A program made the translations under genes and the position numbers. Below, piece after piece: positions 36,107-49,379 of a stretch of 64,000 nt of DNA; the first letter of the stretch is position 1; every line of letters starts with the position of its first letter. The notes beneath the pieces were generated by a model. It saw nothing but the letters and a program-made list of their open reading frames with translations, did no database searches and was not told where the DNA came from. Location of the stretch: positions 20,207,501-20,271,500 of the forward strand of contig JALDNG010000020.1 in the NCBI GenBank assembly GCA_024349245.1, in the 5' to 3' direction. The DNA is from Neodontobutis hainanensis (lineage: Eukaryota > Chordata > Actinopteri > Gobiiformes > Odontobutidae).

Positions 36107-36940
36107 GTTATAACTGGTCAAGCTTTCAGATGAAAATGGGTTGGCCATAAAGAAAGGAAATTGAAAAAAAATGTAAAAATGATCTTATGAGTGGTAGTTA
36201 GATTAGGGCTGGTACATCAAAAAGACATCAAAACTAACAACATTATACAGTATGTATTTTACTACACATACAGTAAAACTTCTGATGAGTGTTTGAAGTT
36301 TGACTGTGAGTTTTAATTGGCTGAGAACGAAGTCGCTGCTGAGTTTCTGCCTGTCACTGTGTGGATTCTCTAATTAACCAAAACCTTGGAGCATTGTAAT
36401 CTCTGGATTTTTTGGGGTATCATAATGTATTAACTTTAATTAAACTTGTGCGTTATGAGAGCTAATTAGACAAGTGTGCTTATTTGTAATCTGAATAGTC
36501 TGAATACATTTTACACAAGCTCAAATCAGTCAGTCTTGTTAATTACAGTGTTGCTCTAATTGGCATTGACTGGAGCGGCTGCTATGTACTCACTGGGTTT
36601 TGGCTAATGCGCAGAAATCCTCATGGCGGCTGATGTGCTCGGCTGACAGTCCCAAGGTGCCGTGTCTGAGGCTTGTTCAACTACGTACAACGTTCAGGAC
36701 CAGCGCTCCTGTCTGTCAGCCTCAACACTCCACAAACCCGCTGTGTTCTCATTATCAGACCTGGATGTGTTCTGTCGTCCCACTCTATGGCCGGGCCGGG
36801 CAGCTCTTTCCAGCTGTACAGTTTTCATGTCTCATATCAGACGGCACATCAGAGTCGGGTGTTTACCCAAGCATTAAAGTCCAGTGGTGTTAGAGCGAGG
36901 GCTACAATGTGAAGCAGAAACTAGAGCTACAACCCAAGAT
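36107..36940. other. Unassigned DNA
   Basis: No gene or element recognised. The GC-richer 36590-36900 stretch is open in three + frames with no domain. Confidence 0.45.
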
Positions 36941-36991
36941 GGGAATCCAACCTGGCTCCTTCTGCTTACAATGTTTACGCTCTACCAGGTT
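36941..36991 (-). mobile_element. tRNA-like SINE head scrap, minus strand
   Basis: On the minus strand, ACCTGGTAGAGCGTAAACAT (A-box-like) is followed by GCCAGGTTGGATTCCC (B box). The body and tail are absent. Confidence 0.5.
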
Positions 36992-39900
36992 ATTAATATG
37001 GAATATTAAAAGTGCAACACCTTAGTAATTCTGGCATGTTTAATACAGATGTAACTTTTACAAGATGTCCGTGACACAGATTTCTCCTGTCAAAATGATT
37101 TTTTAAAGAGCTGAAGAAGAACAGACAACCACTGACTACTTACTGTATGATGGTCATGTGGTCCCACACATATCCCAACAATGTGACAAAGCTGGCTCAA
37201 CAATGGGACAAAGTTTGCAGAATCTGGGTGTGGTATTGAAGCAATGCATGTGAAGCAGGATGGATGCTGTTTAAAACCACTAAATCATAGTCAGTCAATG
37301 GATGTCTAGAGTCTTCATTTCCTTTACTAATTCGGAACAAAACAGTGTCAGTGTAAATAAAATAATATATCCAGACATGGTTTCACAACACAAATTAAGC
37401 AAGTAGGGCATTTGTGGGAGTTTAATTTCACAGCACAAAATCTGAGTGAAAGACTTTTTCTTATTCTCTATATTTAACCCTGACCACAAACTTTAAGCTG
37501 GAGAACTGTCTCGTAAAAGACAGGGGAGCAGACTGAGTTGTTCATCAAGGTCAGGTTTAATGCCTCACAATTGATCTAGCAGAAAATAAACAATAGTATT
37601 GGCCCTTGGTGACTCCTTAAATAAATCTGACTCCCAGTCCAATGAAGTTAAGCCTAAAATTGAATTAACAGAGTAGAGGGCAAGTTAAAAGAGACCATTT
37701 CATCTCAAAGTTCTAAGAAGGCAACAACTTCATTAAGTGAGTAATGTGCATTAAAAATGTGGAGACAGCCACTAAAAGTCAGCAGTAGAAATAGAGGGTT
37801 GTCTAGTTAGCATGCTTTTATATATCTTAACTGCGTCCAACATTGGTATTATGGCTATAGTTCAATCCAATGTTTGCGTGACCTCAAACCTGTATAACAA
37901 TCTCTGGGGAATCCGTATTGTAAAATAGCAAGTAATAGTGTGTTTATAAAGCAACGGGTTCATAAGGCAAACCCATTTGCATAATTTATACAACAATTTA
38001 ATTTGCGTTTGGTTGTTATTTAACACTCTTAACCTCTGCATAATTATCATATCTGGGATGTAATTATTCAAATATAAATAGAGAAGATGTGGGCAAATTG
38101 CTGCCGCTGATTAGTTATTATCTCTGAGGTAATAGTGTGCTCTATCACTCAAGAAGACAATTGATGAATAATTCTAATGAGGACAACATGCTGGCTCGGC
38201 TTTCTCTTTTTTACAGAACCTTTTTATGATCATACTCCTGAACTGATAACTGTTTAGTTATCGTCTCATACGTTTGAAACGAGCCCGAGTATGTGCAAGA
38301 GATTTACTTTGAAGCAAATGCCTGCAGCCACGTTTTTGTTGGGCTTTATATATTTTTTGGCAGCTGGAGCAAAAATGAGCTCTTCAAAAGTGTGAGGCAG
38401 AGTAATAGTGAACAAAAAATACATAGTCACTGCCTCATCATACCATACAGTGCTGAGGTTGATGGCAGGGTATTTTGGCAAGACACAATGGTACTGTTTC
38501 AATTTGAAGCTTTATTTCTATGTTGTCATATTGAAAACATTCTTACCCAAATCTTAACCGCCTTTCTTGACGCAAAAGGGACTTTATTACAGATCAGCAT
38601 GCAGTAAATGTTATCACTGTTCAGGCAGTTTAAACTGTTGAGCTATTCACTGTATATATATATTTTCCCAGCTACCAGAGACTGACTCAAGTCTAAACTA
38701 TTTCCACTTCTAAGCCCTTTTTTTGTAATATGTAAGGCTAATAGCAGGTTGAATCTGCCATACATTGCCTCACTCATTTTAGGTTAAGTAAGAAAGACAG
38801 CAAAAAGACAAACCAGTGTCTAAGCATACAGGAAATCAAAATGGTATCAAACATTCCACTCACATTTTTTTTACTTTGTGTTCAAGAACTCACAGAAACC
38901 ACGGATGGTTCGCACCAATGCTATTGCAGCTATAAGGCAGTTGTGGGCATGTTTTAGGATTGCTGATGAAGCAACCACTAATTACTTATGTATACATCAT
39001 GGAGTTGCTCTGATTGGATAAAATGACCCAGTGAGCTGTTTAAATACCACAAGCATAAGAATGTATACTCTCTTCCTATACATTATAACCATATTCATTG
39101 CTCTGAGAAAAAGAATCAAAGCCAACAAGGAGGCTAATACTACAATACAAACAGGTCTTTCAAACTAGAGATAAGTCTGCAATGTTTTCAGATGTCATTG
39201 TGAATTTGTCTCAAACCCCAACGTACAGTGGAGATATTACTCTGAAAATGTAGCAATCTAATGCAATGTGTTTTAAAAAGTCATGAGGCAGACTGATCCA
39301 TAAACAGCCAGGCTTATTCACTCACACAAATGTGACACTTGTTAAAGCTCAAAACTGCAAGCTGCAGTTAGATAGTGAAAAGTTGACTAAGCAAAACCAG
39401 CTCTTACAAAGATGTGTATTGTGTTTGTAAATTTCCCCGGGCATCTACACAGTCTGTCATCTGTACTACATCAACCTCTGTGGAAACCTTATCTATTTGT
39501 ACCTTATTACACACAGTAGTAGGATCCATAAGGCCATGTGGGAGGCACTCTGCCAGGCTCTGTCACTTACAGTGAATGAAACCTGCCGCCGTTGTCCTCC
39601 AGAAAGTGCATCTGAAACACACTATTAACTTTCCCATTGCTGATGTCAGTTTTTATTGGCTGCAGTTCCAGGTCTTTGTGAGTTGGCAGGCTCAGCAGGC
39701 ACCTCTTTCCAAAGCCAGATAGATGCTAGTGTCACAGCGCAGAAATACAGCAATGATAGAGATATTATTCTGAGGCTTTAATTTGCCAGTGTGGGACGGG
39801 AAAGTGCGGTTTTATGGTGATTAATGTGACTCCAGGGTAAAAAACTTTCTGTGACTATAGATCTTACTTGGAAACATTCTGTTAGTCTGCAACTCTTCTC

Positions 39901-40535
39901 CTATCAATACCAAATTGCTAACTCTAACTTTGGAATTTGCAAGCAAATTACTCATTTTATTTTTAAGCAAATCACATTATAAAAACACTACATCCCTGAT
40001 CAAATGTGGTACATATAAATCAGCTATAACATAAAGGGTTGGCTTCAAATTGGTAGTCCGAAGTGACATTGTTTGGTCTTGTGGCCAAGATAAGATGTTT
40101 AAGTCAAACACACTATCTAAAAAAACTCCTTCCAGGCTGAGAATCATCATATACTATATTTATATAATGTTTAAACAGGTGTAACTGAGCTCTTCCTAAT
40201 TCCTGTGATATTTTAGCTCAGTTTGCTGTGTGTATTGTCAAACATACCATTCTAAACATACCAGAACTAAAGAACTTCAGAAAACATCACTCCACTGAAA
40301 CGGCATTGCTTAAAGTGTTTAGTGACATCATGATGTCTGCCAACGTCAAGAGATGTACAGTTTTGGTTTCATTAGACATCTCCTTGGCTTTAGACACAGT
40401 ATCCTGATAAATAGACGGGTGTGGTAAGAACTAAAATGACTGTGCTAAAATAGTTATCTTCTTTCCTGAGCGGCAAGAGCGTCTTTACCATCTTTTATTG
40501 TGAAGCTTTTTGTGACTGCTGTCTGCGAAACGTTC
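36992..40535. other. Unassigned DNA, 3.5 kb
   Basis: No gene or repeat recognised. Bases 39520-39850 have a balanced, non-repetitive composition compatible with conserved non-coding DNA, which only a cross-species alignment could show. Confidence 0.45.
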
Positions 40536-40608
<73 letters not shown>

Positions 40609-40609
40609 T
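40536..40609. repeat. (ATT)n microsatellite
   Basis: About 24 perfect ATT trinucleotides. The poly-Asn frame on the minus strand is an artefact of the repeat. Confidence 0.98.
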
Positions 40610-40851
40610 AAATCTTGCCTCCATGCAAAAAGATGCAGTACTGGAATAGGAGGTATGAACTTGTCCCATCTTAAAAGATAGAATCTGATGAGTTTAAATG
40701 GCACACAAGGCTAACCGAGACTGGTTGTAGAAATCCCTACAAACATCCAAAAAGAAGTATAAAACAAAGGCTAATATACTGTAGCTATTTTGAGTTCATT
40801 CATATAGACTTTCCCTTTGCATGTTTTTAATATTATAGGCTTTACCATATA

Positions 40852-41053
40852 GGCGGCAGTAGCTCAGTGGGCAGAGCAGTCGTCTTTCAACCAGAAGGTA
40901 GGTGGTTCGATTCCCACTCTCCCCCACAGTTCATACTGTTGTTGTGTCCTTGGGCAAGACACTTAACCCACCTTGCCTCCAGTGGCTGTAACACTGGTAA
41001 ATACTGTAGAACAATGTAAGTCGCTTTGGATAAAAGCGTCAGGTAAAATGTAA
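40852..41053 (+). mobile_element. tRNA-headed SINE, near-complete
   Basis: The head GGCGGCAGTAGCTCAGTGGG (A box) is followed by CAACCAGAAGGTAGGTGGTT and B box GTTCGATTCCC (40908-40918), then GTCCTTGGGCAAGACACTTA and the 3' end AAGTCGCTTTGGATAAAAGC. It has the best-preserved internal pol III promoter of the SINEs here. It is the same family as 13173-13370. No clear target duplication. Confidence 0.9.
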
Positions 41054-41275
41054 TATTTCCCAGATCTTTACTGTGTTTTGATAATCATTGTAAACCGTTT
41101 TTTTTTTTTTTTTTAGAGAAACATTATAAAAGGTGCTTGTGATGGTAAAATGTATCATATGCTGCTGCCGCATACAACAATTTTTGACAATAACAGTATT
41201 TATAAATAGTAAAATGTTGTGCCCTAAATTTAAGTTATAATTTAAAAAATGAATTCAGTTACCTGGATTTTTAAT
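41054..41275. other. Unassigned DNA with a poly-T run
   Basis: A T homopolymer at about 41098-41115 is the only notable sequence. Confidence 0.5.
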
Positions 41276-41322
41276 CGCGACCCGGATAAGCGGTAGAAGA
41301 TGGATGGATGAATGGATATTTA
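41276..41322 (+). mobile_element. RTE/Rex3-like LINE, terminal scrap
   Basis: CGCGACCCGGATAAGCGGTA then GAAGATGGATGGATGAATGG equals the last ~25 bases of the LINE at 50846-54067 (54015-54067) plus its GGAT tail. This is one of the shortest 5'-truncated copies possible. Confidence 0.85.
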
Positions 41323-43848
41323 ATCAGCATCAAGAAATCCATTTCAGTCGGGCTTAGGTTCTTTGCAATGTTTCTATACATCAATAATACTGTTCATGTA
41401 ACATAAAACATATTTATTTAAATGTCATTTGCACATCATTTTAAACGACAAAAGTGGAAGGTAATAACAGTGAAGACATGTTTTCACAAGACGCCGCAGG
41501 TCATACGTTGAGTAATGAGGTGGCCCAATCTATGGGGTGGGGTTCATCAGCACTACACAGAATAGTTTATGGCAGATAATGCAGTTGAGGGTGATTTATT
41601 ACCAATTATTAATGAGGTTTTATTAATGAGCAGAAGTGGAGTCCCATAAGGATTTAATGCAGCCATCAAAAACCCGTCAGCGTTTTACATACGGTGTAAT
41701 GTAAAATGCTTTTGTGATGCTACAACAGTGAGTGGCATTTGGACATTGTTTACTGCATTGTGAACAAATAATTAACATTGCATAATCTACCTGCTTACAG
41801 CGCAATGTTTGTAATTAGAGTTATGATTGCGGCTGGATAATGACAGTGATTCTACACCAGATAATGACTGCTGTGCTCTGGCTGCATTGTTCCTGCGCCA
41901 GCCTTGTGACATATGGGACACAAAAGGACACAATAGCCAGAGTGACTGGCTTTGTTTGCGCGAGGCCAGACCCAATCACTGCCGACAAATAGCACCGAAG
42001 GCCGTCCAAATGATGCCGGCCTGGGGAAACTAGTTCAGACACATGAGAATGAGAGGGTAATGTGAAAATCTCAGGCTCGCAGAACATCATGGACTCCAAT
42101 ATCCAACTGCAATAACTCTGTGTGTTTGAGGCATTACTCACAAGGGACAAGGCTGTCTCTGGTGTCCTTCATGTTTTTGCATAAAAAACCAAGTCTTTAA
42201 CCAGCCCTTCCACCAGTTCATGAACACATTTATTTATATGGCTTTATTTAGGCAAGAACAATAACTGGTTGTGGTTTTTAAGTCACCATTCATTTGTGTG
42301 AACAAAGCATAACTTTTCTCCAAACATAGCCATGCTTTTGAGTCTGGGTTTGCATTTGAACCCTCTCTACCTAGTTTGCAAGCATCCAGGTCCACTTAAA
42401 CATTCACAAATGCATGTTCAATGGTGGACCAAACTGTTTTAACTTCTCCAAACATCACATGAAATGTGAGCAGACCTTGAGTGACACCATTGGCTTTGAT
42501 AACAGAAAGGGGTTCAAAATCAAAATCAAAAAATGAGTTACAAACACATTATGGAAATAAAATTTGTTGTTTGTACGTACAGAGCCGATAAAAACAAACT
42601 GAAATAAATGGAACATGGCACAGAATAGATAATAAGGACAACAGTGCAGATCATAAAGGTTGGGTGCAATATCACCAAAAGACTACAAATGGCTACCAAC
42701 CGTGTTGTATATTTTGAAGTTAAACAAACCAATAATTTATGATATTCTGCCAACTTCTGTCTATATACATCATCTCCTGCTGTCCATATCCTTTTGTAAT
42801 TTTGACCTACACATTATTATAAAGTAGTTTTGTTTTGCAAACAGAAACACCAACATGTTTTAGCAAATGATAAACAAGGGAAGACATATAATAAGGTAAA
42901 ACAAGAATGAAATGGGCATTTTCATTGTAAATGTTCTACATGCATGTGCATACAAAGATAATTTCTCTGAGTCAAGGTTGCAGCCAAAAAGCTTCTTTAG
43001 GAAAATATGTCTTTTCCAATTATGTATTCATTCCATACCACTTGTGTTTTTAACACAACCTAACCCTTAAGCCATTGATTTTGTAGGAGTATTGCGCCAG
43101 TAACAATATTAGCTAAATAATTCTGGGCGCTTATATAATAACACACCACAAAAAAAAATCAAAGAACCATTCATCTGTTTTGTGAAAAAAATGGACTTGT
43201 CCTTTAAAGAGATGGAAAGGCATTTATTCAAATAAATGAAGACTTGTCAGAAGTGGCATGTTGATGGGAGCCACTTAGGCCTGCAGTGTCTGTAGTGGTG
43301 CAGTCAGTTGGGACAGGTCCACAGAGCACACTGTGGACTAATCCATCACCGCTGCACAATGGGCCTGGGGCCCGAGCGCTGCGCCTCTCCCTCCAGGAAA
43401 TAATCAGCTTTTAATTTATCACAGATCACATTCACGAGAAGACGGATAGCTGCGTAGAGGCCTAGAGTGACCGAGCACGTCTTCACAGTCAGGCTCCAGT
43501 GATTCAGCTACAGCCATTTATTTAAATTTTAATACAACTCCATCACTTTGCACTTATGAGAATTCTTGACTTTTGGCATTTAAGGACAGATTCATACTGA
43601 GGCTATTCATTAATTTCAAAATGGCACTGTGTAATGAAAACAATATCAAAATAATCTACATCCAATAAATACCTGCATTATTTGAAATGAAATGGTCATA
43701 AATTTCACTATATTGTTTTCACATTAATCCTACTGGCCTGACAGTGAACAGAGGTCTACATCGTTGTTACCAACTTATTCTTTCACGGCAACGCAGCCTT
43801 GACATTGTAAATCAAAACACTGCCTGCAACAGTTTTAGTGTATATCTA
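41323..43848. other. Unassigned DNA, 2.5 kb
   Basis: No gene recognised. Two stretches, 41480-42060 and 43260-43520, are compositionally even, moderately GC-rich and non-repetitive, and would be my first picks for conserved enhancers, with no direct evidence. Confidence 0.4.
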
Positions 43849-44231
43849 TCAGAGATGGGAATTGTCATAGCGACTTGGACTCATGGTCCAAAGACTCCGG
43901 ACTTGACTTGGACTCGCAGTTTGAGACTTGTATGAATGACAATAAACTTTTTCCCAGCCGCTCAGCACTCTCTCCCCCTCCCCTCTCTGAGCCGAGTGTG
44001 CGTCAACAGTGATGTGTTTTAGTGCGCCAAAACAACAAAACAAATACCACGGCGGGCACATCTCCGGCTGCTCCAGTGCCGTTTATAATAAGTTTTGTCA
44101 ATGAACAGTTTATACAGACCCAAATCTGTGGAGAACAAACAAAAGAACGCCAAGACAACAACTTCAGAATTTATCAGACACGTGAAAACACACTCAGAAA
44201 GGTGCGTTCGAAAAGTAGGAGTGAACATTAG
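43849..44231 (+). mobile_element. Possible hAT remnant with a BED-finger-like end
   Basis: CAGAGATGGGAATTGTC at 43851 looks like a hAT-type terminus, followed by GACTTGGACTC-type words common in fish repeats. Downstream, at about 44158-44214, one frame reads TTSEFIRHVKTHSERC, which resembles the last helix of a BED zinc finger (the H-x(3-5)-H part) that hAT transposases carry. The paired Cys residues upstream and the catalytic core are missing. Both parts are weak alone and only loosely support each other. Confidence 0.3.
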
Positions 44232-44843
44232 CAAACATGGTGATAAGCTAAACTCTGCATGATATGCTATTTAATGTTCACTATTTAAACTTGTGTTGGC
44301 CCAATAGAATTGCAAATAATACATTTTCAATTATCTACAGGTTTTATGAATATGTGAAACAAACGGGTGCAGTGCAGCAGAGGGACAGCAGAACAGAGCA
44401 GAGTACAGTAGTAGTCATCTACTTTATAAACACTACAGTTAAAGCTCCACAACCCAGCACAGTTCAGTTACTTTGTATTTCCCTTTTCCCTACATCTGCC
44501 CAGAGAACCCAACACTGCGAGCAAAGCACCCTCCTGTTGAACATATTCTTGAAGATTTAGGGCAAATTTAGTGAGAAAATTGGTGAGATCATCGTTAGAC
44601 CTTTTTTCTTTGGATTTGTTCTTCAACAATAGAATGATAGAAAGTTATCAATGTGTTCTACTTTTACTTCTTCTAACTTACTTCTTACTACCTTCTGCTG
44701 TGGTATGTATCTAATATCTAATCTATCTGACATTTTCTACAGCTTAAACAGACATAAAAATTAAAATTTACAATCTTCAATTTTTTGGTTTTTTTATATG
44801 TTTGTAACTGTTACCCAAGTCATTCCATTGAGTTACTGTAGGT
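44232..44843. other. Unassigned DNA
   Basis: No gene or element recognised. Confidence 0.45.
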
Positions 44844-44852
44844 GATTGAGGT

Positions 44853-45195
44853 TAGCCTGGCTCCGCCCTCCTACGTACTTCCGCTCAATTTCATTTCGCT
44901 TTAGTACTTAGTCTGGGATCGCTGTATATTCTTAGGTTTCCAGAAATCAATTTTTTGTAGGACCAATCAGCGAACAGAGGGAGTGACTTGTTGTTTCCAG
45001 TCGGTTTCGGCGCATGACAGACGTCACGACCACACGTTAGCGATTGGCTATGGCAGATCCTGAGACTCTGGGCAGAACCAATAGTTTTAAACTTCAACAG
45101 AGTTCCCGCATACAAGGAAGTAAACGCTTGTCAATGGAGCGAGGCCAGACTCTCTGTACAAATGAAATGTACGAGAGTCTGGTAGAACCAGGCTA
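44853..45195. mobile_element. Non-autonomous DNA transposon with 9-bp target duplication
   Basis: The 343-bp element opens TAGCCTGG and closes CCAGGCTA, perfect 8-bp inverted ends. The 9-mer GATTGAGGT lies directly on both sides (44844-44852 and 45196-45204). Near the right end is a long hairpin, CCAGACTCTCTGTACA paired with TGTACGAGAGTCTGG (about 45147-45183). The interior is GC-richer than the flanks, contains CCAAT words in both orientations and has no coding frame. A 9-bp duplication fits Mutator-like (8-11 bp) or Merlin-like (8-9 bp) superfamilies, and is longer than the hAT or P 8-bp type. The superfamily is unresolved. Confidence 0.8.
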
Positions 45196-45204
45196 GATTG
45201 AGGT

Positions 45205-45973
45205 AGCACTGAGCAGAAAGTGGGCCGTGGTGTTTTCCCTGTGGACTGTCCAAAACATCCGCTGATATGTAAGACTTCTGCAGGAGGCCACAGTGGCTTC
45301 AAATTTGACTCGTGGCCTGATGTGGTGTCAACATTCACCGAGCCCCACAGGAGCTCCATGATAACAAGAAACATGTGCGACAAGTTCAGGACAGTTCAGC
45401 TCCAGCCCTTCACCGATCACGTTACACCAGCAGCAGCCGGGTTAATCCTTTTATTGTAATGAAGTCAGGTCATAATGCAGTGTGAATGTGAGACACTTAA
45501 TCCTGGCGTGGCATTTTTATGAGAGAGGTGAAACCATAGTGACATACAGAACAGAGTGTTTGACAAGCTCTGGGGTTGTTTGTCAAAACGTGTACCAAAT
45601 ATACTTGCAAAAATTAAGAATTCAAAATAATATATATATTTATTAAAAAAAAATCCATAGTGAGGACCATATAAAACCCATTGTTTAAAATTCTTAGAGG
45701 CTGTACAACAAAGTGTTTTGCTGAGATGCACTGATTCTGTTGTGGATTGGCCTCTTGTTGAAACAACGAAAGTGTTTTTGTTTCATTGCGGCTTCCTCTT
45801 GGCTCTCAGGTACACTGTGAAGCTAACCTTCTTTCTGAAAGCAGTGTCGTTATAGACACAAGAAACTGATCTGCGTTTTGAGAGTCTTTATTCAATAACA
45901 ATTACAAATGGGGGCATGACTGAGTTTGCAGCTCACGTTGAGATAAACAAGAATTTCTTAATCCCTTAATTTT
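45205..45973. other. Unassigned DNA
   Basis: No supported gene. The frame at 45220-45459 is open, without motif or splice context. Confidence 0.45.
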
Positions 45974-45981
45974 GTTTGAAG

Positions 45982-46611
45982 CAGTGTTTCTCTAACTTTT
46001 TTAGAACAAGGTTGACCTAACTCTAATAGCCCCCAAAAAATATAACAACTTTTACAGTTCACACATTTTTGTACATACAAATAGTCCATGTATGTAGCAG
46101 CCAACAGATTTTTGTATGTATCTGAGAAAACCATAAGTGGAAAACAGCTGTTTCCCGATTAGCAACCTGAAAAAGGAAAATTGAAAATTACCCCATTTTT
46201 GTTATTTGTTTTGAAATTGAACATTGGAAAGTGATAAACAAGCCATTATTTGATTTCATATTATGTTAATAAACTAAAAAGGAAAAATAAATGTTATGAT
46301 GTGTATGTAGCTACAAGTTAGCCTTGTGGCTACACCGAGAACTGTGGGCTGTGGCCATGAAAGGCACCGTGGGTCTGGAGCAGCTACACCCTACTGGAGA
46401 CCTGTAGCCACAAGGCTAACTGGTACACAGACCTTTTAAAGTAGTATCTTTACTCACTCATTATTGTTTAGGGGTCCTCTTCAAACCCCAGTGCACAAAA
46501 ATAAACTAACTGTATGTAAACCGTATGTAAACGGTCCATGTTACCTCGTGGACAATTAGGAGGTGTTTATGGACCACAAGTGATCCACGGACCACTCTTT
46601 GAGAAAGGCTG
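45982..46611. mobile_element. Non-autonomous hAT-like transposon
   Basis: The left end CAGTGTTTCTCTAACTTTTT and the right end CTCTTTGAGAAAGGCTG are imperfect inverted repeats of hAT type (CAG-G-TTCTCAAA). The 8-bp flanks GTTTGAAG (45974-45981) and GTTTAAAG (46612-46619) differ at one base, the duplication length hAT transposases make. The 630-bp interior has no transposase. A separate foldback lies inside at 46317-46420. Confidence 0.8.
46317..46420. repeat. 104-bp foldback with perfect 17-bp arms
   Basis: GTTAGCCTTGTGGCTAC (46317-46333) is the exact reverse complement of GTAGCCACAAGGCTAAC (46404-46420), around a 70-base GC-rich centre. It is embedded in the hAT-like element and differs from it in composition, so it may be a nested MITE or a structural part of the host element. 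No flanking duplication is evident. Confidence 0.85.
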
Positions 46612-46619
46612 GTTTAAAG

Positions 46620-49223
46620 CCACCCATGCAAAAATGTATATATATATATTTGCTAAAAATATATATTCTCAAAACAGTATAATATTAATAGAATATTTTC
46701 TGCCGCTGGTAAGGTAAATTATTTTGAGAGGTTGCATGATACATATAACAAAGAAAATAAGATGATACACTGGAGCCTAACAGAGTCATATTTGTACGAA
46801 ATTCACTAAAATGACCTGTTGTCTCAGAAGACATGTTCTTTCTTCTAATATTAAACGTCTTTATTTGTAAATATGGGTATATGGGTCCAAGGGTTGCACA
46901 GAAAGAGATCTGCATCTTCTGCTGTTTAAAACCTATCCAGAGTTACTTTAAGCAAAATTACATAACTTTATTACATAACTTTTTTTAAGTAGCCTCTTTG
47001 ATATTAATCAGACCAATACCTCCGTTAGCACAGACAAACAGAATTATCATCATGTCTTTACGTTAGTGTTATAAAATTATAACCCTAAAAAGTTCTAACA
47101 AACCTTATGTAACAGTAGTAACTGCCCTCTGTAGTGTAAAGTGGCCAAAACAGTGACCTTAAATAAATAGTGTATGTTCCATTTTGTCAAAACCTTTGTT
47201 TTCCACACATTCTGTTGGATGACCTTCCTAACTAGCCCTAATTAGTAAAGCCAACTACCAAGGGCAGGGCAACTCTGGGTCAAGGCCAAAGCTATATCCA
47301 AGCAACAACATCCTTTAATGCAGTATGAACTATGATTGGGTTTGTAACCCTGTCTGTACTGTCCACTGTGAACCAAACAGAGCACAGGGCTAAAACTTTT
47401 ATATGTGCTATAATGTCTGTTGTGTTAATATGCAGCAGCAGTATTTTCATAACCCCACAGAATTCATGAATGACTGCACACCAAAAACAAAGCAATATGA
47501 TGCCTTTTTTGCTTCTAACTATTGTGTTTTGGTTGCAGTTTGATTGCACAATGTTTATTGGAAATGCTGGGGAGATGAGTAAATTTGCCACTTCACTGAG
47601 CTGCAGCCAATGATTCATTAAGAGACAGGATCCTCATAGACTTGTTTTATTTGTTGCAACACGACACTAGTGAAAACACAAGTATTTTTTGCTAACAATG
47701 AATGTGAATCTTCTTGACCTTAAAGAGGCCAGGGGTGCTACAGATTTACAATAAAGATAAAGTTAAAGAAAGATAAACTCAGGCCCTGGTCAGTGGCATC
47801 TTTGTCCAAGGTCTACTAATTCATCTACAATGTTGTTTAGCGGCTGCAATCTGAATTTTTCATGGCTGCCAGTGATAGTGGTAGCTCAAATAGTTTGTAA
47901 ATAAACGTACACAGAGACCCTTTGCACAGGTATGACTGCTGCTGTTTGTGTAAAGAAAAGGCATAAGAAATATGACATTATGCTTCACAAAGGGTAAGTT
48001 TGTAACAAAATAACACACCAGCTGCTGATTTGAATCCGGTCACAACCAAGAGCCACACTTTTCCTGCCAACAATTTTCCTTTTTGTCCAGTGAACTGGGC
48101 AGCCTACTCAAGTTTATCTCTGTTAATTGTACTCTGTAAATGTGTAATGGGTATATTTCCTAACTTTCAGAGTGGAATGTATTGCCAAACTCATGCCACA
48201 GCTATAATTCAACAAGAAACCCTGTAAGAGTCAATGGCCCTTAATCAAACTAGTGCAAATCTTTAAAGAATAATGTATGAAGGTTGAGTGCACATGAATT
48301 TTATGGAACTGTGCACACCTTTTCAGTTTTTCTGTCTAAATTTGGTCTCTGAAAACAAGTGTGATCAAAATGACTTGCCTCTAAATATTCACTGTTGAAC
48401 TGGCCTCACTCAGTTTTTTTTATGAAGGCATGGAATATGGAAAAAGGAGTTTTGGTCTGCCACCAGTCTCTGACGTCAGGCAAAACAAGTAAAAGATTGC
48501 CCACCCGCCACTCTACAGAACACAAAAATAAAATGTGGCAATAATAATCTGTACTTATTGTTTAAACCTTGAGCCAAATGTAACATTTTACATTTGCAAC
48601 AGTAACTATGACCTTCATCTCAACTTATGGCTGTTGTGCCTTTTCTTTATCTTTGTTTTCTGCGAACACTAGGGTTATCACTACTGGAATTATTCAGTTT
48701 TATCCTTTTGGAGCAAAGGGAAGATTAAAGAGAAAAGATTTAGCATGAGGGGCAGAGGTCCCAGTTTGAGGTAATGTGAAGTTCACTTCTATTTTCTCAG
48801 GAAACAATATAGCTTACAAAGTACCTGTAAGCCCCCTGAGCATTGCATTTAGGAACAGCTATCCCAGGCAAGAGCAAAGTTTGAGAATGGTTTTGTTAGG
48901 CTTATAATGGCTAGCCAAAAGAAATTGACAGCAATAATGCTTTGTCTTGTTTTTTCAATCACTTTATTTACTTTATTTACTTAAATTCAAATCACTTTAT
49001 TTGTTTCTTAGGGGCAATTCAAAAGGGCATAGAAGTAGCTTAAAATATACACAAACACAATCAACAGACAGAAGAAAGACAACAAGACACAGCATCACAT
49101 CCAAGTCAGATAAAAGAGGGTGCCACTAAAGTTAATAGATCGCAGCCACAGCTAGCCTTGAGTGTTTTATAAAGTGTGTCCAATCCAATTAGGCAGCTCT
49201 AATTTTATTCATTCATTTTCCAT
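46620..49223. other. Unassigned AT-rich DNA, 2.6 kb
   Basis: No gene or repeat recognised; a short TATATATA run sits at 46637. Confidence 0.5.
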
Positions 49224-49285
49224 CGCTTATTCCCGTTAGGGGTCACAAGTGACTGGAGTCTATCCCAGCAAATTTGGACTCTAAT
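49224..49285 (-). repeat. Fragment of a common fish repeat
   Basis: CATTCATTTTCCATCGCTTA, then TTCCCGTTAGGGGTCACAAG and GGAGTCTATCCCAGC resemble the end of a very abundant fish interspersed repeat. From memory it belongs to the same consensus as 787-838. Confidence 0.5.
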
Positions 49286-49379
49286 TTAAATAGGCAAAAA
49301 AAAATTATAAAATTATAATTTTGTCTTAATTTAAAGACTGTAACTTTTCTAAGGTTTTGTCAGTAGAGTATTTATACAC

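Noticed and set aside
40495..40704. Poly-Asn protein on the minus strand
   Set aside because: Translation of the (ATT)n array.
40852..40930. Functional tRNA gene
   Set aside because: A and B boxes are present, but the acceptor stem does not close and the sequence continues as a SINE with copies elsewhere in the window.
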